64,000 bases of DNA from assembly GCA_963855995.1 (NCBI GenBank), contig OY979719.1:868001-932000 (forward strand), in the 5' to 3' direction. This document shows positions 12,101-25,700 of this stretch, one piece after another. The position numbers were made by a program, and so were the translations under genes. Each line of letters starts with the position of its first letter. The first letter of the stretch is position 1. The notes under the pieces were generated by a model. That model saw nothing but the letters and a program-made list of their open reading frames with translations, ran no database searches and was not told where the DNA came from. Origin of the DNA: Muricea muricata (lineage: Eukaryota; Cnidaria; Anthozoa; Malacalcyonacea; Plexauridae).

Positions 12101-15100
12101 TGACTTTTCCAAATCTGATATTAAATTCACCTAGACGAATAGTGATAATGAATGAATGTTAAAGCACCTTTACAAACGGAAGCAGTTTCCTCTTGTTTTG
12201 CAAGATGAGAAATATTTAACGTGGCATTAACAACATCATCGACTTCAGCTCACCTTTTCGCGGGTTACTTTATCAAGTTGATGTTCTTTTTCGTCACACT
12301 TTCCAGTTAAATCTTGGATCTTGACAAAAAGACAATTTGTAGCACTTTAAGGTACAACTGTAACTGAATCTCATGCATTGCCATGTCTTCTGGAACACAG
12401 TTGTATTACTATACCTTGGCTTGGCATATTTGTTTTTCTTTCTCAAACTTTTCTTTTACTTCATCGCATTCACGTTTCCACTTTTCATTTGTAGAAAAAA
12501 CAAGAGCATCGCGTCGTTTCCTTTCGTCTTCAAAACTATTTTCTAACTGTTTGATTTTTATTATCGCCTAGGAGATTCGAGATAAAAAACCCAATTATTC
12601 ACAACCATCACCGCGAGAACGTCTGGCAAAGCCGTGAAGATAAACACGCATTTTCGGCAGTTCATTCTTCTAAGTGTCTATCATTAAACAACTCATCAAA
12701 AACGGCATATGATTGGCATATTATTACAAAGTACAGCTCGTTTTAACCCACTTTTGGCCTTGTGCTGCAGTACTGACTTCACTGCAATCTTGTCTTTACC
12801 TCTGCCTTTTCAAGGTTAGCATTCTCTGCAGTCTCCGCACTTTTCTTCACTTCCATATACGCCTCAAACTCCCGTTGTTGACATTGTTCTAACAATGACT
12901 TGTGCTTGGCTAACATTTCTACAAGCTCATCCCTTTCTCTGATGAGGGAGAAAAATGTGAATCACATTTAAACAAGAAACGTTCAGCGATTTCTACGAGT
13001 TTCGTAATAAACTTGTTACAGGCTTTCATAACTTTGAACTGTATTTGCTTTTAAATTAGCAGACTTTTAAAATTCATGCTATGTTAAATAAGAGAACTTC
13101 TAATGTACATTATCTTACTTGGCGAGTTTATCCAAAGTCGTTTTCTGTGCTATAGATGGTTGTGAAGAAAAGAATAGTCCACCACATTTTAAACAGACGT
13201 TGTCTGATTTCTGAAATGAACATTCTAGCATTTAGTAAACCAATTCAGAGAAAAACTGCAAGACAAAATAAATTATGTTACTATTGTAAGTAAACACTTC
13301 TACAGCTGAAGTTTATCAATCATTTACCAAAAACAGACCTGAGCATTTCCACTATCATTGTTCTTTGCTCTAAAAGAAAAGCAAAAATTTTAGAGTTACT
13401 TCTGTCTGGATTACATAAATGCACTTTGTCCACATTATTTTTGCTGCATATTCTTTAGAGTACTGCACCTGTCGAAAATACTGCTATATACACTATTACC
13501 TACCGACAAGAAACTGCTGAAATTAGATAGTATTACCTTAATAAAGTAGCTATTTAGAAATCTTCACTATTTACCTCAATTGTGACAGAAGTCTTGAAAC
13601 TTGTTCTCTGTAAGAGTCAAGTTCTTTTCTGAAAAGTGCAAATAACACGTTGTTGAGCAATGTACGATCATCAGGTGTGCTCAAAGACAATCAGGGTGAC
13701 AAATCCTCTAAAAAAGTGTTCTGCTGGCTAAGGGACGAAAGAATCAAATGTTTCAAAGGTGGAAGTGCTGCAGCAGCTCCCAGTTGAGTGTGAGAACTAG
13801 TACTTTGTGTCCATTTGTACAGAAAATGGAAAGTGACATAATTACAGGAATAAAAATAATTATATTATAATCACCCGTGAGATTATTATCATTAAGAAAT
13901 TAGAAATTAATGAAAACTCACAAATGCTTTTCATTAATACTTTGAGAACAAACTTGTGTTATATCCTATTAATATCACTTCACTAAATATTTTAATTCTG
14001 AACTTAACTATTTTCATAGTTCATAAAGATTAAGTGCTGTCAATGTCATCGATACGTCTTGCAAATTTTCATAGTCATTTTTGTCAAATAAATCTGCTGA
14101 TTTTTTTAATATTTTAGAATAAAAACAATAAAATTTTGACAAGTTTTGATGAAAAACATTTTACTACATGACATAATACTCGTGAGAATCATAAGATGAA
14201 TGGGATCATTTCTGTGCTGATTAATTTTTAACCAGCATACTGTGCAGATTAATGATTAATCGGCACACACAGTTCTTAACCAATCAAAATCTAGTAAAAA
14301 AGATAACATGACTGTGAGGAGTAGAGGGTACTTTGCAAATTATCAAATAAGAGTTTTAATAATTAATTTGGTTACGGGCCAGGACTCTAACCCTAGCCAC
14401 TACTCTAAGCACTAGCATATTCAGTATATATACCTTGTAGATTCTATAATTGATTCCAAACGATGTGTTTTGTCTTGATTAAGCCTTTTAACCTCATCCT
14501 AAGTCAGAAGCAAAGCAGAGAAAATAAAACAATTAATGGATTTTATCTCAAAGGTGTTTGTCCACCAAAAGGGACTAGTTATACTGAGTGCATGAAAGCT
14601 CCTCATTATTACCAATTCATTCTCCAGCTGATAAAGATATCTTCTATCTTCTTGTTGAACAAACTACAAACAAGAAAAGTCTGATTAGACTCAAAGTTTT
14701 CAAGGTAAACATAACTAAGAATACAAAATCTTTCAGTTGTGTACTTTTACTGTAGATTTATTTCCTTCAGGAGCATCTGGAAAAGTGGAAGACTCTTTCA
14801 ACCGTTTGTAAAGCATCTCATTTTCAGATATCACCTGTTCAGTTCTAAGTCGCAAACCAGATAATGAATCCTGAAAATGTCGGACAGATTGAAAAATGGG
14901 TTGTTCCAGAAAAGGTCCATGTCCCCTCCAAACATCCCACTTCCCCTCTCTGGACATCATATACAAGTTTAAGACATTCTTTAGATCATTCTATTCCCCT
15001 TCTGGGATTTCCCTGCCTTTCCTGCACTGCAAAAATTTCCCCCATGGGTGGGTGTTGGGTCTTTTTTTGGAAGACCTATTATATACATGAAAAAATAAAG

Positions 15101-16193
15101 TGTGCCCCTGATATCAATATTGAATAAGGAAGGGGAAAGCAAGAGTGCAATATTTGCCTTTCAAAACGATATGTAACTATGAACACAAAATTTCGTCCCA
15201 CCAAACACACACACATAACCAATACTAGTACCTGATAAAACACAATTTGTTCTTCCAAAGATTTTGTCAAAACATCACTTTCATGCAACAAATTAACCAT
15301 ATCTTCAACTGATAACATGTTCATCTCATCACTTGATTTAGCTTCCCCTTCTAATTTATTTGTTGATGACTTTCTTTTTTCCAATAATGTTCTTAGATTG
15401 CTTGCTGTGAAATCAACAAAATACAGTACAAAGGTACTGTTACATTCTGCAATTTTCCTTTCAAATGGCAATGCAATTTTACTCTTAAGGGACGTTAATA
15501 ATGGTTAAGACTACTTCATATGTCAAGAAGAGATCAGCAAAATTTTAATGAACATGTGCAATTTTACGTTCCTCAAGAGTGGATCTGTGTTGCAAGCTAA
15601 AAGAAACGTTGCAGAGTGAGGCAGTGTAGCTTAATAATGTTTGAACCAATACAACGATATGTACTTCATATCTTGATACCAGATTCGAAAGTTTGTACTG
15701 TGTGGCAGACATATCTGCCATAAATTTTGATGTCATCTACATTGACTCAGTCACAGTATAGGGAGTGGGCAGTAGGGCCACTCCGCAGTGCAAAGTGTCG
15801 CCTTATCATTATGCAGTTTACTGGCTGCCACCAGCCAGTTCAGCGTTCTTATTGGCCAGAAAATGCAATTGACTGGCTGGCATAATGGTAATGAGAGGCG
15901 TAATGCGATATTCGTGGGCACAAACTTCAATTGAGTGGCCTTACTGTCCATTCCCTATATTGTGACTCAGTCACCCCCCCCCCCCCCCCTTCCAACACAC
16001 ACAGCTCCCCTATTCCCTACCAATCCTCCCATCACTATCATCATTAATTCCAAACAGCACATTATTAAACAACCACAAATTCAATCTTCAAACTCTTACC
16101 AGAGGATTTCCTGGAGCCATCTTGCATACCTTCATGATCTTGATTTTCGTCGATACCATTCAAATTGACACGTTTTCCACCGGATAACTTCAT
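9148..16193 (-). CDS. SDCCAG8: SDCCAG8 homologue (centrosomal coiled-coil protein)
   Basis: This is a multi-exon gene for a long coiled-coil protein of about 690 residues (human SDCCAG8 has 713). The start MKLSGGKRVNLNG is at 16193. Exons: 16193-16100, uncertain exon 2, 15596-15568, 15404-15232, 14870-14745, 14663-14613, 14498-14434, about 13628-13575, about 13369-13339, 13210-13119, 12938-12800, 12567-12415, 12319-12254, 12130-12062, 11795-11679, 11182-11054, 10960-10828, 10187-10070, 9628-9454, 9375-9148. Three segments match the family in order: VEDMVNLLHESD; SDNVCLKCGG followed by KLAKERDELVEML (human has CLKC then LVKERDDLMSAL); and a C-terminal IYSLLKKQ..MQDRQFLSHELECL. In vertebrates the protein sits at centrosomes and basal bodies and is a nephronophthisis/Bardet-Biedl gene. 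The phase between exons 1 and 3 could not be fully resolved. Confidence 0.88.
10609..10727. repeat. Long hairpin in an SDCCAG8 intron
   Basis: ATGTATGTCATATACA near 10637 is mirrored by TGTATATGACATACAT ending near 10696, around a GC-rich centre (CCTCGGACG/CGTCCTCGG). The outer arms (GTTAAATACCTCG / CGGTATTTAAC) extend the palindrome to about 120 bp. It is probably a small foldback element. It lies between the exons ending at 10828 and starting at 10187. Confidence 0.7.
11361..11440. repeat. 20-bp tandem repeat, 4 copies
   Basis: The unit TCATTATCACCACCAGTTCA occurs four times, the last copy diverged, in an SDCCAG8 intron. A second short tandem tract of AGTCACCAACAACC follows at about 11610-11656. 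Both are simple minisatellites. Confidence 0.85.
11881..12007 (+). pseudogene. Inverted copy of an SDCCAG8 exon inside an intron
   Basis: The plus strand here closely matches the minus-strand exon 13210-13119 plus its flanks: CTAAATGCTAGA upstream, ATCAGACAAC, then ACGACTTTGGATAAACT.GCCAAGTAAGAT across the donor. It lies between the exons at 12130-12062 and 11795-11679, in the opposite orientation to the gene, so it cannot be spliced into the mRNA as written. The acceptor AG has mutated (TTTCAG to TTTCAA) and the CxxC motif reads CLKY. It is a decayed inverted segmental duplication of about 125 bp. Confidence 0.85.
15743..15975. repeat. Foldback element with TGACTCAGTCA ends
   Basis: The segment starts TGACTCAGTCAC.GTATAGGGA and ends with the reverse complement. 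Arms of about 40 bp are well conserved (GGCAGTAGGGCCACTC against GGACAGTAAGGCCACTC) and weaker similarity reaches inward. The 11-bp terminus is itself palindromic and contains the AP-1 core TGACTCA. A C run follows at about 15974-15989. It lies in SDCCAG8 between exon 1 and the next coding exon. Confidence 0.75.
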
Positions 16194-16532
16194 AATTTAA
16201 CAACTGTCAAATCACACAATTTTAAGCACCAAAGTAGCATTAACAAAACAAATATCTAACATGAAGTATCACTCTTCTCAGCAACTGAGCTCCAAATAGA
16301 TTATTATAAATAGAATCAAAATCTTTTATTTCTGCGTAGAATTTATGGTGGAGAACATTAATTATCATAAAAATATCGTTTCTTGAGTTTTCGTTAAGTT
16401 TCAGATGTTTTAAAACAGATAAAACGCCATGTACTTTAATGAATTTAAGCTATCCAGTTACTCTGTCTTACCTGTTCGCAGGCAAAAGTGAATGGGATAA
16501 AATCGAAAAGGAACGAGAAACTAGTGGAAAAA
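16194..16532. promoter_or_regulatory. Shared divergent promoter region SDCCAG8/EXOG
   Basis: The start codons of the minus-strand SDCCAG8 homologue (16193) and plus-strand EXOG (16533) are 339 bp apart, head to head, so both promoters and 5' leaders must fit here or overlap. No clear TATA box common to both was seen. The region is AT-rich. Bidirectional regulation is inferred from the spacing only. Confidence 0.6.
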
Positions 16533-18569
16533 ATGAGCGGAAAGTATCGCGCATTTTTCGACATTTTAACAGGGTTTTTTCTGGGCGCTAGCACCGTAAA
16601 AATATATTATGAAAGTGTTAACACAGGTGAAGATAATGAATCTATCAACTTTCGTCAGAATAAGAAAAAGATAGAAGAAATATGTGCTGCACATGAAAAC
16701 TTGAAAGTTGGTAAAAGTGAAAGGAAGATAGGATGGCAAGCTAGTAGAAAACTGGAGGAAGAGGTTATGACTCATGAAGTTTTTAAATATGGCCAGCCAC
16801 ATGGATCCCAAGAAATATTGCGGTATAAAAATCACGTGTTAGCTTATGACACAGCTAGGAAGGTGCCATTATGGGTTGCAGAGCATTTGACAAATGAAAA
16901 GTTAAAGGCAGCTGATGTTCAAGCTGAAAGAACAAAATCAAGTTTCCAACCAGATCCTAACATTCCCACAATATTTCAAGCAAGGAATGAAGATTATTAT
17001 AAAAGTGGCTGGACGAGAGGTCACATGGCACCAGCAGGTGATTAAACCATAAAACACCCAGATATCCCTTCCCAGGGTGCATTGCATGCAAACACCATGC
17101 CAGAGATATGCAAATATTCAAATATATACTATTGTGATTTGTTAAATGCATGCCAGAGATCTCCAGCATGTAGTGAATCCGTTCAGGGTCTGATATTCTA
17201 TTGCTCCTATACTTTCCACATCTTCAACTTTTGGCACCCAAGTTTATACTCCAGGTATATATAGAGCTCATTTTTGCCCAAACTGTATTCATATATTTCT
17301 TTGCAGGTGACAACAAATTTGATCAACAGTCAATGAATGAGACATTTTTCCTGTCAAACATACTGCCACAAAATTATGAAAACAATGCTAACTTCTGGTA
17401 CAGAATGGAAGTTTTTTGCCGGGATCTAACAAAACAGTTTGCTGATGTTTATGTAATCTCTGGTCCTCTGTGGTTGCCATGCCAACAGGATGGAAGAAAG
17501 ATGGTTCAATATGAGGTAAACTATTAATAGCAGCTCAAAAGTAGGCACCCCTCAAAAGCAAGGTCTCCTTCGAAAGTAAGCACCCCTTAAGGCCATTAAT
17601 TTTGAAAGTGAGCAAGGCACTTACTTTTGAGACTCTACAATGGTACAAGGAAAATTCTGGCTAGCAAAATTCCCCAAAATAAGGAAATTTTGGCTTCAAT
17701 CATATCTGTTTTATTACTGGATGCATGGTCTAAGTTTATTTATATAATAATACGTGTTCGTTCTGCATTTTCATTGGTCGCGAGCTGTGTGTTATTAAAG
17801 TACAGACGCACGGATGACGTCAACTGATGGCATGATCTAATTTAGCTAATTTATTTTGCGGGTCTTCACATGATTTTTGCCAACATTATTATAATATAAA
17901 ACAAATAGATTTCATTTTTTTGTGCTTCTGTACTGTAATAGATCACAGATGATGCCACAGCGTGTGAAGAACAAAAAGTCACACACTCGACTGCGTCTCG
18001 TGCGTACTTTTTTGTTCTTCACACGCTATGACGTCATCTGTGATCTATTACAGTACAGACGCACGCAAAAATGAAATCTATTTGTTAATCATATCAGTGG
18101 AAACTAACAGCCTTTATTGGTGAATATTACTACGGAATTTTTCTTATAGGTTATCGGTGATAACAATGTCGCAGTTCCAACACACTTATTCAAAGTTATC
18201 TTAGCCAGTAACTCTACATCAAGTACAACATGGACAGCTGCTTTTGAAGTCCCCAATGAACCAATTGCACATGGCCATGAACTAACAAATTTCCAAGTTT
18301 CTTTGGAAAAGTTGGAAAAAGATTCCGGGTTCAGTTTCTTTGAAAAAATTGATAAACCTAAGTCGAAAAATTTATGTGAAGTAACCGGGTGTAAAATGAT
18401 TTCGAAGGAAGTTATGGAGTCAATTGCGTTCCGAAGAGAGTTGTTAAATGCGCGGGATACGCGACAGTTAGATCAAATTTGGGACAAAATAAAGAACGAA
18501 AATAGAGCAGACAGCACTCTGAATGTTTTGTATGAAAAACGATTGAAAGAACTACAAGGTGACAAGTAG
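16533..18569 (+). CDS. EXOG: EXOG-type mitochondrial endo/exonuclease
   Basis: Three exons (16533-17037, 17307-17515, 18150-18569) encode 377 residues; human EXOG has 368. The first ATG is 16533, giving MSGKYRAFFDILTGFFLGAS, a short basic stretch plus hydrophobic segment typical of the mitochondrial inner-membrane anchor. The DNA/RNA non-specific endonuclease core follows: NEDYYKSGWTRGHMAPAG with the catalytic His at residue 164, then NETFFLSNILPQ with the metal-ligand Asn, YVISGPLWLP, and VAVPTHLFKVIL. The C-terminal EXOG extension (CKMISKE..ESIAFRRELLNAR) is present, which separates EXOG from EndoG. The first residue of the classical DRGH motif is Thr (Ser in human EXOG). A poly(A) signal AATAAA lies at 18617. 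The family processes 5' ends in mitochondrial DNA repair. Confidence 0.95.
17900..18087. repeat. Foldback element in EXOG intron 2
   Basis: ACAAATAGATTTCATTTTT at the left is mirrored by AAATGAAATCTATTTGTT at the right. Inner arms share CTGTACTGTAATAGATCACAG and GCGTGTGAAGAACAAAAA. Total length is about 188 bp with a very short centre. A related fragment (GTACAGACGCAC) occurs at about 17800. It is a typical non-autonomous palindromic element. Confidence 0.85.
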
Positions 18570-19701
18570 TTGATGCTATCATGAGGTAGAACTGATTACT
18601 ATGGCTTGTAATGAAAAATAAAACCTTACATGTACATTTTACTGCGTGAAATTTATTTATACAGCCATCTAATATTGTGTTGTTTGAAGGGCCGTTTACA
18701 CTGGCGATTTAGAACGATTCAGAGCCGTTTGGGTCAAGTGAGGTCACACAAAAATGAGTGAAGATCTTTCTAACTAGACCAAATTTTCAAGCTTCGTGAA
18801 ATGATTTACAGATCTATCTAACCCACGCAGATCTCCACAAAACTCTAATTCGTGAGGCCAGCTTATGTAATTTCGTAAATTGATACTAGTTTATTACTTT
18901 TTAATCACTGTTTTAAATACAAAATAGGTCGTTCTAATTGGTTGACGTTTTCACTAATTAGAGTTAACTTTAATTATAATAATTTTTTTATACAACGGAC
19001 TCCATGGTTAAAAAATAGGATTGTAATCTTATAGATTCATTCCATCGAGTTTACGCTACTTTTATATAAACTACATTCAATAAAATTCTACTTATAAACT
19101 ACAAATTGTATCTCAAATAAATATTAGCTATTTTTAAACTATATTTCGTGCACTATTATGTATATACTTTAACGTACAATTCTTTATCATAGATAACGAC
19201 ATTGTTTTTAGATAAACTTTAAGAAACTGGTAACTATATATGTGTTATTTCTGAGTATCGATAATTATCACATTAACATATAATTTAAAAATGGAATTCA
19301 ACTGATATAATCCATATAGCAGCTACTTCGCATTCATAAAATAATTTAGCCTCAATATTCTGACTTACAGTCATGCAATAAGCGAGCAAGATGTTGAGAA
19401 TTTAAAATTTACTTTGAACATATTTATACAACCAGACAAAAGTTAGCTTTGTTTTCTATTCCAAGCATGTTTTCTATATTGCGAGTGTATTGCCGTTTAT
19501 CTTCCTGTTTTAGCCTTTAATTCTCATTGGAAAATTTGATGGCTATATTTTGGACGCTTTCTTTCTCATATTCAAGTTTCTATCACTACATACTTATTTG
19601 TGTAGTCGTTGCATTTTTCCACGCCAAAAACCCTTTTCTTCTCGGGATCCAAAAACCTGGAATGGCAGTAAGCTGAGAGCTATCGTGTTCAACTATCAAA
19701 A
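18570..19701. other. Intergenic region between convergent EXOG and Notch ligand
   Basis: The two flanking genes converge here. The EXOG poly(A) signal AATAAA is at 18617-18622. The rest is AT-rich, with no coding signal seen on either strand. Confidence 0.6.
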
Positions 19702-22700
19702 TCAGTCCTGTTTTTGAGTGATTATGACGCAATATTCTGACGAATCCGGCGAGTTATCACTACTGCTACCATTGCATTGAATAGCACCATTGCATTCCAC
19801 TATTCCGTTGTCGATCAGCATGCTGAAAAGGTAGTGGGATAGCATATTTAGGTCCTGTAGGAGAGATGATTTCCATGTGCTGGAATAAACCACTATAGTC
19901 GGTGGTCAGCACTCATATGCTCATGTTCTGCCTTCACTGAAATGAATTGTTTACGGTTTGAGTAAGAATACTGCCCCGTCCCACTTATATCGATCATCTG
20001 CGACTCAACCAAAGGGTCATTTTAGATGCCATGAAGATGCTTAACACGCATAATCCACTGGTATAAACATACCGGAGCGCTCTAGTCTTACCTTTTAGAA
20101 TTCTGAGAGGCTTGTAAAATGATTGGATTTAGCACTATCTCGGCCGACGTACAATGCTTTGTAAATTCTGGCTCCGAAGGAATATTATTATTTAAAGTGA
20201 ATTCATTATCGTTCCCCTTGTTATTATCTATTATGTACGATGGTATAAAGCTGTTCCTTATAGCGCGGTTATCTGAAGATAGGGCAAAACTTCTTCGCCT
20301 TCGACGTCGCATCCAAAGAAGACACAACAGACACACTATTGCCAATAACACGAGCACGCCTGGTGGAATGTAGTAGAACAGTTGATCCATATCTAAAAAA
20401 GAACATTTACAGGGGATCTTAGCACTAAATGTTTGATTCGAAAGAACTTTTAAAACTATCTCGACACGTTGCTATACGATCACCTGATACAATTTGTACA
20501 AATGTGATGTATAATGATGTGTATATAATGATGGTGTTTCCTTGAATGGTTAGCAAATACTGTACATTGTATATGCTTGCATATAGAGCAGTGTTGGTAA
20601 AATTGATGTAATATTTTGTGTTGTGACCTGGCTCATTGTTCAATGGGTCTTGATAAAAACGACAGAAAATAGCTAGCAAATTGCTTATACACGCATTGAT
20701 TTAGCAGGGGCATGCAGTCTGAAGATGATCATAATTATTATCTTTACTAAGATCAACTTTTTCACAGAAGTGACTTTTAAGATGGATCTCAAAAAAAACA
20801 TTCTTACCGGAATCTCCTTCATCAGGTCCACGTACATCTTCTGCAAAGAAAACAAACATTGAGACATAGTTAACCTTCGCACTGGCTCTTGCTTCCTTGA
20901 CATTCCATGCTGCAACATACCATTTGTAGCATTACGGCTGATGTTACAAAGAGCTCCTACCCAATTCTCCTCACATATGCATTCAAACGGTTGATGACAG
21001 TAACCGTGATCACACGATACGTTCCTGACACACTCCGTGCAATTTGGACCTTGCCAGCCAAGGTGACACCTGTTAAAGGAGAGCAATGTGTTACCAAGCA
21101 ATGTCACCACACCCCACAAATTTACGTAACACAGCCACTTAAAAATCTGGGAGAGCTAAAGAACATATACCATGAAGAAAGAGCGAGATTAAAGAAACAA
21201 AACCTGCATTCGTTATCTTCGCAATAACCTCGACTTGTGTTGCACGATGTTAAGCAAGGATCTAAGAGGACATAGAAAGCTAATTACTTATCCTGTAGGT
21301 AATCACTTTATAATATATGTATCCACTGTTCGTTCGCGAGAGAGTTGCAATAGAATTTGTGCGACAGTGAATTCAGTCTCCCTATGGAAACGATGGTTTG
21401 GAACTCATTAGAATTACAATGGAAGGCATTATCTATCTTTTTGTTCTGGTTTATGCAAAAATAAGGTTCTTCCTCGTCACGCGCGTATTGTATACTCGCG
21501 TAACTAATCAAACATCTTGGCAATGGCGACATGAACAATTGGGCCATTCAAGAATTGCTACCGGCCTGTAGATTTGGCAAAAACACAGTACATACGTTTT
21601 GCCTAATGGTTGCCGAACATATAGAATGAGTTATATTCTTATTGCAATGAGTATCCAGTCTCCATGGAGACGCAAAATGAATAATTTGCTCAGTCACGTA
21701 AATTATCCAATACTCACCCTTAATCTGACAATTCCGACCAGTGAACCGCCACCTGCACTCACAACGATAGTTGCCATTAGCAACGTCGATGCACTCGCCA
21801 TCATTTTGGCATGGATTCCGCTGACCACAGAAAGACTTTGGTAAGGAGTCATTGCAATTCTCTCCACCCCAGCCCTCCTCGCACACACATTCAAACGGTC
21901 TATTACAATTGCCATGAGTACAATTGATGCTGGGCAGACACTTATTGCAGTTCGGGCCTGTCCAGCCATCTTTACAACTAGAAAATTAACGATTTACGAA
22001 ATCAAAACGATACCAAGGAGACGCGAGGGCACATTCGGATACATATAGCATCATGACTAATTTGTTCATTACCATACACGAATCACCCTAAGCAGGAGTT
22101 GCTGCCACTTTTTTAAACTGGAAATATATTTCCAGAATTGAGAGCTTTGATTTTTACGTACGGGACAGTCGCTCTAAAAATCGCACCAAAGCTAAAAAAA
22201 CAACGTTAAAAAATTTAACCTGCATCGACCTTTACTTGTGCAAACAGCGTTTGTCATATTGCACGTGGGACACATAACTGAAAAAAAAACAAGACACAAA
22301 ATGAAGACATGGAATGAAGATGAGAGGAAGGACCCGAGACAGTGGAATGGGACGGCATAACAAGGTGAAGATGAGACACGTGTTTGACTTACATGTTTCA
22401 CATTTCTCGCCAGTCCAGCCTGACTTACAAACGCACGTGAAATTCCTGCTTTTATCATGACTGCGGCAAGTTCCTTGAATGCACGGATCATAATCTGCGC
22501 AGTAATGTAAATCTACACAAAACGACAAGACATAGAAGACGTTAGGAACGTCGATTTTGGCCCTGTTACACTATACCGGATTACATCGAAGCGTCGTGAT
22601 TTTCTTGTCAGGGGTCGGTAGCATAAAAGGCGTTCAGCTTAACCGGTGGATAAGCAAAAATTCAAAAGCGCTCCTGTTCATCTTTGAACATAATTGAACT

Positions 22701-25700
22701 TAAATTTTATCAACAAAATATGTAGTTCTATGCGTAGTTGTTATGTTCCGACCGAAAAGTTTAGTTTGCTTTCAGTCAATAGTTCATAAGCTCTCTTGAT
22801 ATTTTCTACTTATCCACCGTTTAAGCTAAACGCCTTTTATACAAACGGCCCCATATTAGGATGATGTTTACATTACGCCAATGTAATCCGGTACGTGCCG
22901 CGGAGCACAATCACACCGCTTATTAGTGGTGATACGAGAAGTAATCCGGTATGTGCCGTAACGAGAAAGTCGAGTCTAGACAACAAATCCGGTACGCTCC
23001 GGTGCTACACTTTTGAGTAATTCTTGGAGAACAATAGGAGTTTTACTATGCTAATTAGAAAAAGGGCGGTGACACGAACCAAAACGGCGTGGTGTAAAGT
23101 GTAAACACTGCTATTTTTTCCACCGGTGCGAAAATTAATTCGGTATAATGTAACAAGTGCCCCAGGCGTTGGCAAGCTCAACATTTGAATTCATTGGTAG
23201 CAATCTGCTTATAAAGCACATCAATGTTGGAAGAGATGACTCAGATGAGATTAAAAAAATGAAATTACGACCTTTTCAAGTGAAATCAATTTGGTACGTT
23301 GCTTCGTGGAAATTAGTGACGGTTCCCATTAAAAATTTAATTCTGATTGAGTTCAATAAAATTTACTGTTCGTGTAATAACTGTTGATGTACTCTCCATG
23401 TAGGCCTGCGAACAGGATAGGCCTGCGAACAGGATATATAGATATATATGTATTAGGAGGAGTACGCAATTGTCAGAGTAAAGTTATAACATTTTGGCGA
23501 CGAGAAATACGGTATTATATAGCAGAAATTACAGCATCATGGCAAGTTTATACGGGACAATAGGTCCATTTAACGAGGCGGAGGAGACTTGGGCTCAATA
23601 TGTCGAACGCTTGGAGCAGTATTTCATTGCTAACGACGTGGAAGATGACAAGAAGCAGCGAGCGATTTTCTTAAGTGTCTGCGGTCCCAAAACATATTCC
23701 TTAATACGAGATTTACTGCAACCGAGAAAACCCAGTGCAACGGATATTAAAGAGATCATGGAGACGGTGGCAAGGCATTTTATGCCCAAACCAAACGTGA
23801 TTTTCGAACGGTTCAAGTTTCATAATCGAGAACGACGAGAAGGCGGAAGTGTTACAAGTTACGTAGCAGAATTACGCAAGTTATCCGAACATTGTAATTT
23901 TGGCGAGACGCTAGAGGATATGATACGCGACCGGCTTGTGTGTGGGGTGAAGAACGAAAGTATACAACGAAGGCTGCTTAGCGAACCGGAGTTAACACAT
24001 AAAAGAGCAGTGGAGATAGCCGTGGCACTCGAAACTTCGGCTAAACAAGTTAAAGATTTAGGCGCCAAGAATGACCTTGAAGATCGGTCACTGACGAATG
24101 TAAACAAAGTTAACGAAACACAGCGTTCGGAGGATACGGACAGACATAATAATTGTTATCGCTGTGGAGGAAAACATCGAGCTAGTTCGTGTCGCTTTCG
24201 AGAATCGAGGTGTTTTAAGTGCCAAAAAGTAGGCCACATAGCCAAAGTATGCCGTGGTCAAACAACCGAGCGACAGCAACACGCCGGAAGTGAACGCACC
24301 GGAAAAAGAGATTTCAAACCGGAAGCACATCTAGTAACCTTGAGGGAGGGCTCAGATAGCGAATATAGCTTGTACCAAGTGGGAAAAACGGACAGGGCTG
24401 TAAAAATTGAGTTGGAGATTGCGGGTAAACCAGTGGCCATGATTATTGACACGGGTGCAACAAAAACAATAATAAATGAACAAACATACAATAAATTGAA
24501 AGAAGATTTGCCACCTCTGAATCCATCCTCCGCAGTTCTCACCACCTATACAGGCCACACTATTCCAGTCCTTGGGGAACTACAAGTCCCAGTAATCTAC
24601 GAGAAGCAAAAGAACCACTTGCCAGCTTTAGTGGTCAGAAGCAAAGGTCCTAACCTGTTTGGTCGCAATTGGATGGAAGCCATCAAATTGAATTGGGACT
24701 CAATATTTTGCGTGAACCCAGAGAAAGTGCACAGCCAATTAAAGAAAGTTCTGGATGCCCACAAGGAAGTTTTTGCAGAAGACCTAGGAACATTGAAAGC
24801 TACGAAAGCAAAAATTTATTTAAAGGAAGGGCCACAACCAAAGTTTGTGAAAGCTCGTCCAGTGCCCTATGCTATGAAAGCACCTCTCGAACAGGAGTTA
24901 GAACGACTCGAAAAAGAAGGCATAATAACACCCGTACAGTTCTCAGAGTGGGCGGCACCCATAGTACCAATCGTGAAGTCAGATGGGTCGGTTCGAGTCT
25001 GTGGAGATTATAAGTGCACTATCAATCAAGCTTCGAAACTTGATAATTACCCTATTCCCAAAACGGAAGACCTACTCACTACCTTAGGGGGCAGCCAGAA
25101 GTTTACCAAGCTGGACATGTCCCAAGCTTATCAACAATTGTTGTTAGAAGACGAGTCCAAACAATACACCACAATAAACACACACAAGGGCTTATACCAG
25201 TACAACCGTCTACCATTTGGGGTGTCATCAGCACCGGGAATATTCCAACGAACAATGGAGAACCTATTGCATGGCATACCCTGTGTTATTGTACGGGTTG
25301 ATGACATTTTGGTTGGAGGCAAAGATGATGTCGACCATTTATCCAACCTTGATGCTGTTTTGACAACTCTTTCTGCCGCTGGCCTACGTTTGAAGAAGAG
25401 TAAGTGTGAATTTATGGTGACACAAGTCACTTACTGTGGATACCGCATCAGTGGCCGTGGAGTTGAACCAGTGAAAGATAAAGTCGAAGCCATACAGAAG
25501 GCCCCTGAACCGCAGAACGTTAGTCAGCTACGCTCGTTTCTTGGTATGCTTAACTACTATCATCAGTTTTTACCAAATATAGCCACTACCTTGGAACCAT
25601 TACACCAGCTTCTACGTCAAGGAACTCCCTGGCAGTGGAAGCAAGAACAGCAGAAGGCGTTCGAAAGTGCAAAAGAATTGTTGCAATCCGCTGACCTGCT

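Noticed and set aside
16488..16532. Upstream extension of EXOG (NGIKSKRNEKLVEK)
   Set aside because: The frame is open but starts with GTG, not ATG. The ATG at 16533 fits the family N-terminus.
20425..20679. 84-codon minus-strand frame between Notch-ligand exons 12 and 13
   Set aside because: It is intronic, and the flanking exons join in phase without it.
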